Source of the DNA: Fidelibacterota bacterium
Lineage (GTDB): Bacteria; Fidelibacterota; UBA8477; JABMPR01
Length of the DNA stretch: 6,464 bases
Assembly: GCA_030595455.1 (NCBI GenBank)
Contig: JAUVDF010000056.1
Span: 1 to 6,464, forward strand
Reading direction: 5' to 3'
Made by a program: the position numbers and the translations under genes. This document shows positions 5,950-6,464 of the stretch, piece after piece. Position 1 is the first letter of the stretch. Every line of letters starts with the position of its first letter. The notes below the pieces were generated by a model. It was not told the DNA's origin. It did no database searches and saw only the letters and a list, made by a program, of their open reading frames with translations.

Positions 5950-6464
5950 GTGGTTGACCAATATCCAGCAAATCTAAGTACCTCCTCAACCTGGTTGAGG
6001 AACTTTATTAAGCCTAATTCTCTTTCTGGGCGAATTGTCATACTCATACTTTCAATATCCACTATTCTTTTTGTATTTTTAGCCTGGATTATCTTTTCCA
6101 TGTCAAATAGTTATCTTGAGGATGTGACTACCCGTTGTGGTATGCGCATGGCTGGTGTCATCAATCAGACTATCAGAACGAGTATGTTTTCTGAAGATCA
6201 TAGCGAACTCACAGCAGCGATCCGTAAAGTACAGGAGGTTCCTGGTGTTAATGCTATCCGCATCTTTAATGACCTCGGAGAAATCAAGCACCACTCACGC
6301 CGCATAGGCCTGGATAGCTCCTTGCAACAGCAGCCCCTCTTCCAGAATTCAATCGATTCAGGGAAATTCGAAATTAGAACCGTTTGTTTTCATAGTGAGG
6401 AAGATGAAAGCAATCGTATCATGATTATCCATGCACCCATATTATCAACCCCAGATTGTCAATC
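5950..6464 (+). CDS. Membrane sensor protein, probable histidine kinase, N-terminal part; runs off the window
   Basis: An open frame of 171 codons runs to the window edge. GTG at 5950 is the preferred start, with GGGAG at 5934-5938. GTG at 5938 is the only other in-frame choice near it, and ATG 6100 would lie after the membrane segment. After a short cytoplasmic tail with R17, K21 and R28 there is one membrane helix (about 29-49). A periplasmic region follows, with features of two-component sensors: RMAGVINQTIRTSM, AIRKVQEVPGVNAIRIFN and IMIIHAPILSTPDC. The second of these matches the part that precedes HAMP/HisKA domains in many kinases. No kinase domain is within the window, so the class is inferred; it could also be a chemoreceptor or a diguanylate cyclase. 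Its position suggests it controls the upstream electron-transfer genes. Confidence 0.7.
   Translation, partial: MVDQYPANLSTSSTWLRNFIKPNSLSGRIVILILSISTILFVFLAWIIFSMSNSYLEDVTTRCGMRMAGVINQTIRTSMFSEDHSELTAAIRKVQEVPGVNAIRIFNDLGEIKHHSRRIGLDSSLQQQPLFQNSIDSGKFEIRTVCFHSEEDESNRIMIIHAPILSTPDCQ

Noticed and set aside
5910..6294. Minus-strand open frames at 5910-6101 and 6103-6294
   Set aside because: They lie opposite the sensor gene, which has a coherent membrane helix and sensor-like region; the minus frames have no recognisable features.

Overview
The window looks like a respiratory or extracellular-type electron-transfer locus from a Gram-negative-type bacterium of moderate to low GC. The evidence is an exported c-type multihaem cytochrome, a Tat-exported four-cluster iron-sulfur protein and a quinone-site membrane protein. 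No rRNA, tRNA, mobile element or CRISPR array is visible. The taxon cannot be fixed from the sequence. An anaerobic or facultative lineage is plausible (Calditrichota / Marinimicrobia / Deltaproteobacteria-like gene content), but that is only a guess.

Layout. Positions 1-863 (minus strand) hold the N-terminal part of a large multihaem cytochrome c. Ten CXXCH motifs are visible before the frame leaves the window, and the start is a TTG at 863. Positions 864-1508 form an AT-rich divergent intergenic region with a sigma-54-like promoter at each end, one facing the cytochrome and one facing the operon. Positions 1509-5873 (plus strand) form a five-gene cluster: membrane-anchored GcvH-like protein 1, HybA/HmcB-type Fe-S protein, HybB/NrfD-type 10-TM quinone protein, membrane-anchored GcvH-like protein 2, and a soluble GcvH-like protein 3 with an N-terminal cysteine cluster. 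Positions 5950-6464 hold the N-terminal part of a membrane sensor protein, probably a histidine kinase, preceded by a third sigma-54-like element.

How the parts may work together (inference). HybA-like plus HybB-like plus multihaem cytochrome is the core of Hmc/Nrf/Hyb-type complexes that move electrons between the membrane quinone pool and periplasmic haems. The unusual part is the set of three diverged H-protein (GcvH) folds built around this core. None has a lysine at the position where glycine-cleavage H protein carries lipoate, and no glycine-cleavage or lipoate gene is nearby. Two of them are tethered to the membrane. They may be structural or regulatory subunits of a quinone:cytochrome oxidoreductase. 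The sigma-54-type promoters and the adjacent sensor suggest the module is switched on by a two-component system with an NtrC-type activator, whose gene is not in this window.
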